A stretch of 29,690 nt of DNA. It comes from a virus. The stretch lies in IMG/VR virus record IMGVR_UViG_3300020160_002298, positions 1 through 29,690 of that record; one strand, given 5' to 3'. The notes under the pieces are model-generated. The model made no database searches, was not told the DNA's origin, and saw only the letters and a program-made list of their open reading frames with translations. Below, in pieces: positions 15,332-22,666 of the stretch (position 1 is its first letter; every line of letters starts with the position of its first letter). A program made the position numbers and the translations under genes.

Positions 15332-16051
15332 TTAAATCTCTGTTGATTTTCTGATTTTTTGCCAATAATTTTTACCAGGAGATTCTAAATTATTCTTCTT
15401 AATACACCAATTTATCTTTCTAATTGTAGTGTCTAATTTTTTTGCAATATTAGGTATTGACATTTTCCATATTAATGGTTTTATAAGTTCTAATAATTCA
15501 CTATCATCTTTGAAATAACCATCTTTTCTTTTAGTTTTTTCTTTCAAGAAGACATTACTATAAAACCATTCTAAATCAGATTCAAGATATTCTTTTCTTT
15601 TTTCCTCAAAGTTTATATAACAAAATTTACCAAATAAATAAAGTGAAACTTTATCATACATCTCTGCTGCTTCCAATTCACTATCAACATATTTATCTTT
15701 TTTAATAATAGTATTATAGAATCTACATAACCATGACTTTTTAGATTCTTTCCAATAAACTCCTTTATATCTAGTTTTTTTGTTAGTTGGTGAATAATTT
15801 GTACCCAATCTAAATGTTGATAAATGTTTTTTAAGCTCATCATCAACAAATTTATTATCACCACAACCTCTTATATTATAACCATTTGGTCTATATGAAT
15901 TAAATTTTTCTGCATATAAAACTTCTAATTTATTTAATTCATTTATATCTTTTACATTATCTTCAATTATTTCAAAATCAAAATTATCTAAACCATATTT
16001 ATCTATAGAATTTTTTAGTATTAAATTATGTGTATATTTCCACTGCTGCAT
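15332..16051 (-). CDS. GIY-YIG/AP2 homing endonuclease, 5'-truncated
   Basis: The 239 residues start inside a GIY-YIG nuclease domain: NSIDKYGLDNFDFEIIEDN, NELNKLEVLYAEKFNSYRP and NGYNIRGCG are its second half. The N-terminal strand with the GIY and YIG residues and the catalytic Arg is missing. An AP2/ERF DNA-binding domain follows (KTRYKGVYWKESKKSWLCRF to AAEMYDKVSLYLFG), then a helix-turn-helix-like C-terminus (SIPNIAKKLDTTIRKINWCIKK). Upstream of the ATG in the same frame there is no GIY-YIG sequence, only the antisense of another gene's remnant. It is therefore probably inactive as a nuclease. Confidence 0.8.
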   Translation of the reverse strand: MQQWKYTHNLILKNSIDKYGLDNFDFEIIEDNVKDINELNKLEVLYAEKFNSYRPNGYNIRGCGDNKFVDDELKKHLSTFRLGTNYSPTNKKTRYKGVYWKESKKSWLCRFYNTIIKKDKYVDSELEAAEMYDKVSLYLFGKFCYINFEEKRKEYLESDLEWFYSNVFLKEKTKRKDGYFKDDSELLELIKPLIWKMSIPNIAKKLDTTIRKINWCIKKNNLESPGKNYWQKIRKSTEI

Positions 16052-16173
16052 CAGACAGAACAGAATATGAGACTTTAGATGAAGCTAAATCAGTTGCTAA
16101 AAAGAAAGTTGAAGATTTTGTATTTGGTTTAATTGATATGAGAGATTATAAATTAAATGAATTATTAAAATGA
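16042..16173 (+). pseudogene. 3' remnant of an interrupted small gene
   Basis: An open frame without a start codon reads TAASDRTEYETLDEAKSVAK and continues KKVEDFVFGLIDMRDYKLNE to a TGA that overlaps the next ATG (ATGA). Its composition and the ATGA coupling suggest real coding sequence whose 5' part is gone. The endonuclease 5' end is lost at the same point, so the two truncations share a junction near 16045-16052. Confidence 0.5.
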
Positions 16174-16514
16174 CAAAAGAATTAATAAAATTGTATATTG
16201 ATGAAAAATATCAAGACAAATATTTAATTAAGAGAATTAATTCTTTTAGATTAATTGATAAAACATATCTTGCTAACCAATTTACAATAGAAAGTGATTC
16301 TTATGAGGAAGCTCAAATTAAAGGCTCTTTAACATTAAGAATGATTGAATTATGTTGGGATGGTAAAAGAATATTAAAAGGTAAGAATGGTCCAATAATT
16401 AAAAAAAGAATAAATAATACTAATTTGTTTGGTTATAGTAGTTTTTTAATTTGGCAAAGAAATCGAATAATTAATTTGGTGATGTCAAAAAATGACCATA
16501 TATTTGTAGAATAA
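16170..16514 (+). CDS. Hypothetical protein (114 aa)
   Basis: I do not recognise it. It is basic, with a strand-helix core (NQFTIESDSYEEAQIKGSLT, then LRMIELCWDGKRILK) and a Lys-rich middle (KGKNGPIIKKRINN). Its ATG overlaps the stop of the upstream gene remnant, so it was probably translationally coupled to the intact gene. Confidence 0.65.
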   Translation: MTKELIKLYIDEKYQDKYLIKRINSFRLIDKTYLANQFTIESDSYEEAQIKGSLTLRMIELCWDGKRILKGKNGPIIKKRINNTNLFGYSSFLIWQRNRIINLVMSKNDHIFVE

Positions 16515-16524
16515 ATCAAAAACT

Positions 16525-16809
16525 ATGAAATATAACTTCTTTTCTACTTTATGTAATGATGCAGATAAACACATTGATAATACTTTATCTCAATTAGAAT
16601 CTGGTCAGATTACTATTAAACAAGCATTTGAAAATCTATTAAAAGTTGAAGATTGTGATGAAAATAAAAAACCTTATTTTCCAGATGCAGATATGACAAA
16701 AGAAACAAAATATGAATTTGTAGAAAATGTTTCAAAGATTACAAATACTGATGAAGATAGTGTTTGGGAAGTCTATGATGATGTTTACACTACATTTTAT
16801 GAACTATAA
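16525..16809 (+). CDS. Hypothetical acidic protein (94 aa)
   Basis: I do not recognise it. It is acidic and helical, beginning MKYNFFSTLCNDADKHIDNT, with DEDSVWEVYDDVYTTFYEL at the end. It is the last gene before a bidirectional terminator and lies 10 bases after its neighbour. Confidence 0.65.
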   Translation: MKYNFFSTLCNDADKHIDNTLSQLESGQITIKQAFENLLKVEDCDENKKPYFPDADMTKETKYEFVENVSKITNTDEDSVWEVYDDVYTTFYEL

Positions 16810-16842
16810 AAAGAAAGAGGACTATTTGTCCTCTTTCTTTTT
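16808..16842. terminator. Bidirectional terminator
   Basis: A 15-bp stem, AAAAAGAAAGAGGAC / GTCCTCTTTCTTTTT, with loop TATTT, lies between convergent genes and overlaps the end of the thioesterase coding sequence. The GAGGAC/GTCCTC core recurs in the terminator at 27595-27622. Confidence 0.85.
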
Positions 16843-17286
16843 ACTTCTTTCTATAATCATTTCCTCTGGTGTTAGTAAACCTCTACCAAATAATTTAACT
16901 CTATCATCATATCTTTTCTTAACTCTCTCTGAAATTGGCACTGGTGCTCCTTCATCATCAATTCTAACAAATACCATTTTGGTTGAACAAACTAAATCCT
17001 GAGCCCCTGTATAAACATTATGTTTTCTAGCTTCAAGATTGATTGTAATAGATGTAGTACCTATCTTTTCAACACCACCATATATCTTAATTAGATTTCC
17101 TGTTTTAACAGGTCTTTGAAAAATTACTTCTTCAATCTTCTTTGTAACCATTCTTGGTGTATCACAAATCTGACAACAGTAAACTGCAGCAGACTCGTCG
17201 AGGATACTCATCATTTCACCGCCAAATAAATTTCCATGTACTCCTATCTGTGAGGCCATACATACTCTTGTTGTAATTAGTTCCAT
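16822..17286 (-). CDS. Acyl-CoA thioesterase (hotdog fold, YciA/BACH-like)
   Basis: Hydrolyses acyl-CoA to free fatty acid and CoA. The 154-residue hotdog domain has the family signature HGNLFGGEMMSILDESAAVYC, with His17, Gly22-Gly23 and the catalytic-site Asp30-Glu31. The later strands (VIFQRPVKTGNLIKIYG, TSITINLEARKHNVYTG) are also typical. It is the last gene of the long leftward run and shares a base with the gene upstream. The 5' third is visibly richer in G and C than the flanking genes (for example GACTCGTCGAGGATAC on the + strand), which suggests recent acquisition from a cell. Such an enzyme is unusual in a phage. Confidence 0.9.
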   Translation of the reverse strand: MELITTRVCMASQIGVHGNLFGGEMMSILDESAAVYCCQICDTPRMVTKKIEEVIFQRPVKTGNLIKIYGGVEKIGTTSITINLEARKHNVYTGAQDLVCSTKMVFVRIDDEGAPVPISERVKKRYDDRVKLFGRGLLTPEEMIIERSKKKEDK

Positions 17287-17750
17287 TATTGCAATATTTT
17301 ATTTATTTTCATTTCTCTTTCTTCATGCTTCTCAGTTATATCAGCATATCTCATTCTATAAAATACTTTAAGTGTTTTTAAATCAATGTATTTACCTATA
17401 ACATATATAACTAATGTTCTACCATCTTTACCATCAAAGAACTCTTGTAATTCATCATCACTATTAAACTGAATAGGTTCACAATCTATAATTTTTGAGT
17501 GTGGTTTGTCATTTATAATATATTCTAATGTGAATCTAGGTAGTGCAGTTACATACTTTATCTTTGAATAATTATTAACTAAGAAATCATTTAACCATAA
17601 TGATACATCAAATGTAGCATATTGTATTCCTATACCTAAATCTTTACAATTATTTATAAGCTGCATAACTGCATCTAAACTATGATTATTAACAGGAATC
17701 AAATGAGATTTGCTTATTTGTACTGGATTATTTATTAAACTTGTAAACAT
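17286..17750 (-). CDS. Hypothetical protein with C-terminal KINKIL tail (154 aa)
   Basis: I do not recognise the body, a mixed alpha/beta protein (SLDAVMQLINNCKDLGIGIQ, RTLVIYVIGKYIDLKTLKVF). The C-terminus ends EEREMKINKILQ, a clear copy of the tail motif shared by other proteins in this run. It lies two bases from the dCMP deaminase gene. Confidence 0.7.
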   Translation of the reverse strand: MFTSLINNPVQISKSHLIPVNNHSLDAVMQLINNCKDLGIGIQYATFDVSLWLNDFLVNNYSKIKYVTALPRFTLEYIINDKPHSKIIDCEPIQFNSDDELQEFFDGKDGRTLVIYVIGKYIDLKTLKVFYRMRYADITEKHEEREMKINKILQ

Positions 17751-17752
17751 AA

Positions 17753-18163
17753 TTATATTTTTACTATTTCTACTCCTGCTTCTCTTAAAAACTCTACACC
17801 TGTAATGTCTTTATAATCTTCATGATAAACTAATCTCTTAATTCCTGATTGAAGAACTAATTTAGAACAGTCTTTACAAGGTGAATGTGTTTGGTATAAT
17901 GTTGCACCATCACAAGACTGACCATGTTTAGCACACTTTAATATAGCATTTGCTTCTGCATGAATAACAAACCAATTGGTATCATTATCAACTGTCTCAC
18001 AAGTGTTATCAAATCCAGTTGGTGTTCCATTGTAACCATCTGATACAATCATACCATTCTTAACTATTATAGCACCTACTTGTTTTCTTGTGCAATGTGA
18101 AAGAGTTGCCCATTCAGTTGCCATATTGAGATATACTCTATCATATCTATCTTGTTTATTCAT
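17753..18163 (-). CDS. cd: dCMP deaminase
   Basis: Converts dCMP to dUMP for thymidylate synthesis. The 136-residue protein has the full zinc site: His68 and Glu70 in HAEANA, and Cys96 and Cys99 in PCKDC. It also has the ComE-type N-terminal region with ATEWATLSHCTRKQVGAIIV and GYNGTPTGF. All catalytic residues are intact. It overlaps the tiny gene upstream by eight bases. Confidence 0.95.
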   Translation of the reverse strand: MNKQDRYDRVYLNMATEWATLSHCTRKQVGAIIVKNGMIVSDGYNGTPTGFDNTCETVDNDTNWFVIHAEANAILKCAKHGQSCDGATLYQTHSPCKDCSKLVLQSGIKRLVYHEDYKDITGVEFLREAGVEIVKI

Positions 18164-18329
18164 CTTTTAATATTCTTTTAATTTTAATCTTTCTATCTTT
18201 TGCTTTATCTTTTATTCCCAATATATTCTCCTGAACCCAATTAATAGAAAAGTGTTTACTATCCTCATATGATAATAGAAACTGTTTCATTAAAATAGCT
18301 TTCTTTTCTAGTTCATTAATCTTTTTCAT
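18156..18329 (-). CDS. Tiny basic protein with IKRIL tail (57 aa)
   Basis: A 57-residue protein beginning MKKINELEKKAILMKQFLLS and ending DRKIKIKRILKDE. It overlaps both neighbours (14 bases with the gene upstream, eight with dCMP deaminase), as expected for a real gene in a packed operon. The C-terminus carries the R-x-x-K-I-x-x-I-L tail. Function unknown. Confidence 0.65.
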   Translation of the reverse strand: MKKINELEKKAILMKQFLLSYEDSKHFSINWVQENILGIKDKAKDRKIKIKRILKDE

Positions 18330-18498
18330 TCAATATTCTATTAATTTTTTCCATCCTCATTTCTGATTTTGTATTATTAAAATAATTATACCATTGTTTT
18401 GATACTGTTATATAATTGGCTGAACCTCTAACACTACCTCTTGCAATTGTATTTGCTGCTTCATTTAGTTTAGATATTAATTCAGATTGTGTCATCAT
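18316..18498 (-). CDS. Small protein with KINRIL tail (60 aa)
   Basis: A 60-residue protein: SELISKLNEAANTIARGSVR, then GSANYITVSKQWYNYF, then the tail RMEKINRILNEKD. The start is ATGATG; the first ATG shares a base with the nusG stop (TAATG) and either codon could serve. Function unknown. Confidence 0.65.
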   Translation of the reverse strand: MMTQSELISKLNEAANTIARGSVRGSANYITVSKQWYNYFNNTKSEMRMEKINRILNEKD

Positions 18499-19052
18499 TA
18501 TGAATGTTTCTTATCAATTTGGTGCATTTCTAAAGTAAGTGGTGTCTTTCTACCAAAGATAGATACTGCCAATATTACTTTTTGATCTTCAATTTTTTCA
18601 ATAGTAGCTTTCATTGTTGCAAATGGACCTTCATTGATTGTAACTTCTTCACCAACTGTAAAAATATTATCAATTTTCTTGTTCATTGATTCAGTTTGTT
18701 TACCAATCATTTTGTTTACTTCTGCTTCTGTTAATGATTGAATATCACCATTTCTTTCTGCTAAGAATCCTGTTGCACCTTTAACACCTTTAAGAAAGTA
18801 TTTTAACTCACCAAGTGAATTGGTTTCCATAAAGATATATCCAGGAAACATAATAGTTTCTTTCTCTACTTTCTTATTGTTTTTTAAGAAAACTGATTTT
18901 TCAAGTGGTACAAGAACTTGTCCTATTTTACCTGTAAGATCTCCTGTTTCAGCTTCTTTATTTATTTTTTCTGCAACTGATTTTTCACGATTTCCTTGTG
19001 TTCTAACCACATACCATTTCATGTCTGTTTTGTTTATAACTTCTGTACTCAT
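18498..19052 (-). CDS. nusG: NusG-like transcription elongation factor
   Basis: Binds RNA polymerase and modulates pausing and termination. It is full length (184 residues) with an NGN domain (MKWYVVRTQGNREKSVAEKI at 11-30; FPGYIFMET at 69-77; GATGFLAER at 92-100) and a C-terminal KOW domain (VGEEVTINEGPFATMKATIE near 133-152, ending GRKTPLTLEMHQI). It could act as a phage antiterminator on the long operons here or replace host NusG. It lies among replication genes in the leftward run. Confidence 0.95.
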   Translation of the reverse strand: MSTEVINKTDMKWYVVRTQGNREKSVAEKINKEAETGDLTGKIGQVLVPLEKSVFLKNNKKVEKETIMFPGYIFMETNSLGELKYFLKGVKGATGFLAERNGDIQSLTEAEVNKMIGKQTESMNKKIDNIFTVGEEVTINEGPFATMKATIEKIEDQKVILAVSIFGRKTPLTLEMHQIDKKHS

Positions 19053-19055
19053 AAT

Positions 19056-19451
19056 TTATATTTGTTTTTCTAGTTTTTTGTAATAATCAAGTTCATCTTT
19101 AATGAACTCTGGATGTTTATCTATTAGATAGTTAATATCATCTGGCTTAACTTTTAGTTTGATAGTTAACATCTTAAATTCTTTTTCTGTAATTTTGGGT
19201 TTATCTACTTTTTCACTTTTAGACCAGAACCATTTTGGGAATGGTTGTGTAAGCATAAAGTTGTACCACAAATCCATAACAAGTACTTTATCAATTCCTT
19301 TTATGTTCATAAGTGCTGCTTGTTCAATATATTTCTTAGAAAAATAACGATTGAATATAAAGGAAAACTTCTCTTTATCATCACTCGTTATCTTAACCCA
19401 CTCTCTTTTATTCTTTAACATTGCATTAAAGACATCAATTAGTTCTGCCAT
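19056..19451 (-). CDS. Possible sliding-clamp loader small subunit (T4 gp62-like)
   Basis: The segment FNRYFSKKYIEQAALMNIKG, then the D-L-W-Y-N-F-M-L stretch and PFPKWFWSK, follows the order seen in T4 gp62-type subunits (a phenylalanine-rich start, a MN helix, a helix ending before a K-W-W/A-K motif). The C-terminal half is helical and charged. The assignment rests on this order alone and on its place among replication genes, three bases from nusG and one base from the next gene. Confidence 0.4.
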   Translation of the reverse strand: MAELIDVFNAMLKNKREWVKITSDDKEKFSFIFNRYFSKKYIEQAALMNIKGIDKVLVMDLWYNFMLTQPFPKWFWSKSEKVDKPKITEKEFKMLTIKLKVKPDDINYLIDKHPEFIKDELDYYKKLEKQI

Positions 19452-19856
19452 TTATAGTATAATTTTATCTATTTGTTTATCTCTAAATTCTATTGGATCA
19501 TAAAACCTCATGTATTCTAATCCTAATACTTCTATTAATTCATCACAAGAAAGTTCATAATAAAATAAAGAATTAACAGGTACATATTTACCATTATCTA
19601 GTTCATATTCTTCAATACCAGTAAATACATTGAAAACTTTTCTGATAATACCAACTCTTTTTGAATTATCAATTTTATGTTTTATTTCATTTAATTTGTC
19701 AGTCAAATCATTAGCATTTTCACTATTATAATATGATAATGAATGCCATTCACAATAGTTACATATGTGTTCTGTCAACAGCTTATTTTTATAATTAAAA
19801 AAACTTTCAATTACAGGTTCCCATTTTTTAATAATAATCCTATCAATATTATTCAT
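19452..19856 (-). CDS. Hypothetical protein with KQIDKIIL tail (134 aa)
   Basis: I do not recognise the body. It has an N-terminal Cys pair with a nearby His (HICNYCEWH), possibly metal-binding, then a helix and a beta segment (GIEEYELDNGKYVPVNSLFY). The protein ends FRDKQIDKIIL, a copy of the shared tail motif at its extreme C-terminus. It shares a base with its upstream neighbour. Confidence 0.7.
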   Translation of the reverse strand: MNNIDRIIIKKWEPVIESFFNYKNKLLTEHICNYCEWHSLSYYNSENANDLTDKLNEIKHKIDNSKRVGIIRKVFNVFTGIEEYELDNGKYVPVNSLFYYELSCDELIEVLGLEYMRFYDPIEFRDKQIDKIIL

Positions 19857-20380
19857 TACTCATTTATATTTTTCAATAACTCATCTATATTGTTATCTCT
19901 CATCAATCCTGATTCCTTCATCACATCATTCCAAATATCATTGAAGTTTTCATTATTAATCTCCTTTAATTTATTAGTGGCAAGTGGTAATATTTCATCA
20001 AACATTTTATTATCTAAATATTGAGTTCTGATATTATAACCTTTATTTATTGTAAATCCTGTTCCTTTGATAATTTCTACTGAAAAGTAATCATCATCAC
20101 TAATTTTAACTAAACCTGATGCTTTTTGACTATTACTTCTTGTTTTTTTAATACCTGATAAATTATCAGTACTTATTGATAAAGAGTTATCATTTATATT
20201 TATACTAATATTGTTTCTATAATTTAATAGATTTATTAACATTGTTTTTAATTTATTACTAACCTCTTCATTATATTCGGCCCAATCTCCAGTGTACATT
20301 TGAGATTTGATAGGTCTATCCATCTCTCTCATTTCTTCAACTACTAACTTCACTATCTTTTTTAATTTCTTTTCTTTCAT
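19856..20380 (-). CDS. Hypothetical protein with RDNNIDELL tail (174 aa)
   Basis: I do not recognise it. A basic N-terminal helix (MKEKKLKKIVKLVVEEMREM) leads to a polar, Asn/Ser-rich centre with strands (ISININDNSLSISTDN). The C-terminus reads LMRDNNIDELLKNINE, a variant of the shared tail motif followed by a few more residues. It overlaps the RNase H gene by four bases. Confidence 0.65.
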   Translation of the reverse strand: MKEKKLKKIVKLVVEEMREMDRPIKSQMYTGDWAEYNEEVSNKLKTMLINLLNYRNNISININDNSLSISTDNLSGIKKTRSNSQKASGLVKISDDDYFSVEIIKGTGFTINKGYNIRTQYLDNKMFDEILPLATNKLKEINNENFNDIWNDVMKESGLMRDNNIDELLKNINE

Positions 20381-21348
20381 ATTGCTTCAAATACTTTTGT
20401 CATTCTACTTACAACTTCTTGAGGTAGATTACTCATTCTTAAATCAATCAATCTAACATTCATTTCTATATTACCAACAATAGGTGATATTTGACTTTTA
20501 CCTAACTTCTTTTTCTCACAAATCAAATCTGCAATGTTTTCATGTAAATCTGGATCCAATAAATTAACTTCACCAAACTCTAATAAGTATTCATCATAGA
20601 TTGTTTTGGCACCTGCTGCACCAATTCCTCTTTTCTTACCATTCTTTGTAACACTCCAAACTGAATTAATGTTATCACTTGAATCACCTGATATAATCTT
20701 AATAATTAAAGATTCCATAGGGTCAATCTCATGAACTTCATATTTGTTTATGAAGTTATCTAATAAACCAATAAACTCAACATTATCATTTAGATTAAAA
20801 ATGTCATCATTTGGTAACCTTGATAGTTTGTTTAGAAAAACTTGATAGTTCTTTGGTAAGAACAATTTCTCTTTGTTATACATTTCATTAGTCATCAAAT
20901 TGATTGTAAGTGGATCTAATGAATAGTTAACCATTTGCTTAATATCATAGTCATTTGAAACTATAATTACTGACCTTCCTTCACTATTAGCTTTTTCAGT
21001 TAAATATGAAATCCAGTCATCACCTTCAATATGTGGTGCTTCTAATACTTTCATTGTTGATTTTACTTCTTCTTTGAACTCACCATAAGCAGTGTAAACA
21101 AAGTTCCAATCAATGTCAGTATCTTTTTTTCTTGTTCCTTTGTATTCTTCAATTAGTTTCTTTCTCCAAGATTTCTCTTTTGAATCAGATACTAAATAAA
21201 CATTTGCAAAAGGATACCATTTTCTATATCCTGTTATGTTATTCTCAAGTGCTTTATGTAATCCACCAAATAACAGGTTGTGCTTGTGTAGTGTGAACAC
21301 TAACTTAGATAGTATATAGTTACCATCAATTATTAAATCTACTCCCAT
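20377..21348 (-). CDS. rnh: RNase H/5'-3' exonuclease (T4 Rnh-like, FEN family)
   Basis: Removes RNA primers and flaps during lagging-strand synthesis. The 323-residue protein shows the FEN/PIN metal residues: Asp8 (LIIDGN), Asp55 (VSDSKEKSWRKK), Glu108 with Asp110-Asp111 (EGDD), Asp133 with Asp135 (SNDYD), and Asp222 with Asp225 (SGDSSDN). The helical-arch residues W61-R-K-K and YKGTRK, and the H3TH loop GIGAAGAKT (241-249), are also present. A stem-loop and a TATAAATA sequence lie just upstream. Confidence 0.93.
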   Translation of the reverse strand: MGVDLIIDGNYILSKLVFTLHKHNLLFGGLHKALENNITGYRKWYPFANVYLVSDSKEKSWRKKLIEEYKGTRKKDTDIDWNFVYTAYGEFKEEVKSTMKVLEAPHIEGDDWISYLTEKANSEGRSVIIVSNDYDIKQMVNYSLDPLTINLMTNEMYNKEKLFLPKNYQVFLNKLSRLPNDDIFNLNDNVEFIGLLDNFINKYEVHEIDPMESLIIKIISGDSSDNINSVWSVTKNGKKRGIGAAGAKTIYDEYLLEFGEVNLLDPDLHENIADLICEKKKLGKSQISPIVGNIEMNVRLIDLRMSNLPQEVVSRMTKVFEAI

Positions 21349-21355
21349 GTAGTTT

Positions 21356-21387
21356 TATCTTATTTTTTATTTATACTCAATAAGATA
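21356..21387. repeat. Inverted repeat enclosing a TATAAATA element upstream of rnh
   Basis: TATCTTATT (21356-21364) and AATAAGATA (21379-21387) form a 9-bp stem with a 14-base loop. On the minus strand the loop-side sequence contains TATAAATA (21368-21375), identical to the T4 late promoter box, 20 bases before the rnh start. No T-run follows in the leftward direction, so it is not an evident terminator. Confidence 0.4.
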
Positions 21388-21397
21388 AGATTTGTTG

Positions 21398-21799
21398 TTA
21401 TTTTAGTATGTCATTAATCTTTTTATCTCTATCTAATACTATTATTCTTTCTTCAATGAAAGCATCAATATCATAACCAAATGAGAATTGTTGTTTCTTT
21501 AATTCTAACCAGTAAGGTTTTCCTAATACATTTAATGTTGCAATAATTGATGCAGTTGATGCATCCATAAATGAACCACTTTCTACTTCATATTCTTCAC
21601 CAAGAATTACATAAGTTACTTTAGGTGTTTGTATAGTTGCTCCAGATCCCCAAGAACCATGACCATTACCATAAATTGCATTTACATTATTTCCTAATGT
21701 TATTGTACTATTTACCCAGTTTCCTGTTACATTTGATGTTCCTGTTGTAATATTTGTTCCTGTTAGTGAACCTAAACCTGACTTTGTTTTTTTTGCCAT
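21398..21799 (-). CDS. Hypothetical protein with KKINDIL tail (133 aa)
   Basis: I do not recognise it. The N-terminal third is Gly/Ser/Thr/Asn-rich low complexity (SGLGSLTGTNITTGTSNVTG and GNGHGSWGSG). A compact beta-helix part follows (VTYVILGEEYEVESGSFMDA), and it ends VLDRDKKINDILK, one of the clearest copies of the shared tail. It sits between rnh and an unknown gene. Confidence 0.7.
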   Translation of the reverse strand: MAKKTKSGLGSLTGTNITTGTSNVTGNWVNSTITLGNNVNAIYGNGHGSWGSGATIQTPKVTYVILGEEYEVESGSFMDASTASIIATLNVLGKPYWLELKKQQFSFGYDIDAFIEERIIVLDRDKKINDILK

Positions 21800-21814
21800 T
21801 TTAATCTTCTTTTT

Positions 21815-22333
21815 TTATATGATTCTGTTAATTTGTATATCTCTATACATTACAGAAAATTCTTCTCTTATATCTAACTCACAATCATATATATGTGTGT
21901 TACTGTAGTAATCATACCAATTTCTATTAACAACCTTTTTCAATATACTATCATAGTTTTCTTTAAGTAAGTGAAAACACTTTTCTTTTTCCATCCAATG
22001 TGTGAAGTTTCTTATTAAATCAAATCCAATTTTATCAAACCCATAAAAGAACTGAGGTCTTGAATAAGCAAATAAATATTGTGATATTACTAAATTATGA
22101 TCTAATTCTGTTTTAGGATTTGAATACTCAGGTGTAGTAAAATAAAACTCAACATTCATTTTCATCAATTCTTTAGTTAGTTTTAATACTTGTTTAGTTA
22201 ATTTAACATCTAAAAATACATAATAAATATCATCTTCAATAAAACACATAGGTATATTGACATACTTTTTATACATTAAAAAGTTGCCTTTAACTAACCA
22301 ATTACTATCAAGTATTAAATTATTTAATCCCAT
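21815..22333 (-). CDS. Hypothetical protein with RDIQINRII tail (172 aa)
   Basis: I do not recognise the body. It is rich in aromatic residues, and its N-terminal part (LILDSNWLVKGNFLMY) superficially recalls the start of the RNase H in this run (DLIIDGNYILSKLVF). That might indicate a PIN-like first strand, but no further metal-binding Asp pattern is clear. It ends MYRDIQINRII, the shared tail at the extreme C-terminus. It overlaps the upstream gene by 14 bases. Confidence 0.7.
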   Translation of the reverse strand: MGLNNLILDSNWLVKGNFLMYKKYVNIPMCFIEDDIYYVFLDVKLTKQVLKLTKELMKMNVEFYFTTPEYSNPKTELDHNLVISQYLFAYSRPQFFYGFDKIGFDLIRNFTHWMEKEKCFHLLKENYDSILKKVVNRNWYDYYSNTHIYDCELDIREEFSVMYRDIQINRII

Positions 22334-22634
22334 ATTCTTTTAGTATTTTAAGAAATACAACTCTTTGTTTTTCTCGATTATCACCATCTCTATAATAGTT
22401 ACTGTTTTTATTTGGAGAGTATTTGCATTTATACTTAGTATCTGACCTCTTAGATGTATAAGTCTTATACATAAAGTTAAGAGAAGTGCCAATGAAGTCT
22501 TGGACCATTGGTTCTTGTCTAAGAATGTTATTAGCATCCCTATGTCTTCTCCACCAACCACCTCTAGACATCATAGTCAATCTCTTTATAACCTTTTGAT
22601 CTTCTTTATATTTTCTCCAAGCACGATTTCTCAT
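22320..22634 (-). CDS. Small, highly basic protein (104 aa)
   Basis: A strongly basic 104-residue protein starting MRNRAWRKYKEDQKVIKRLT with a Trp/Arg cluster (GGWWRRHRDANN). Small RxRAxRRY-type proteins occur in Bacteroidota and their phages, but I know of no function; nucleic-acid binding is plausible from charge. It sits between the topoisomerase gene and a tail-motif gene in the leftward run. Confidence 0.65.
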   Translation of the reverse strand: MRNRAWRKYKEDQKVIKRLTMMSRGGWWRRHRDANNILRQEPMVQDFIGTSLNFMYKTYTSKRSDTKYKCKYSPNKNSNYYRDGDNREKQRVVFLKILKEYGIK

Positions 22635-22666
22635 ACTGGATTATATAACTTATTGGAGTAATTGTT

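Noticed and set aside
15332-16173. Group I intron carrying the GIY-YIG gene in antisense
   Set aside because: The endonuclease frame fills almost the whole interval between the two putative gene halves, leaving no room for a ribozyme core.
20377-22333. Second FEN/PIN nuclease at 21815-22333, based on its LILDSNW start
   Set aside because: Only the first strand resembles the RNase H start. The later acidic metal-binding motifs are missing, so I left it as unknown.
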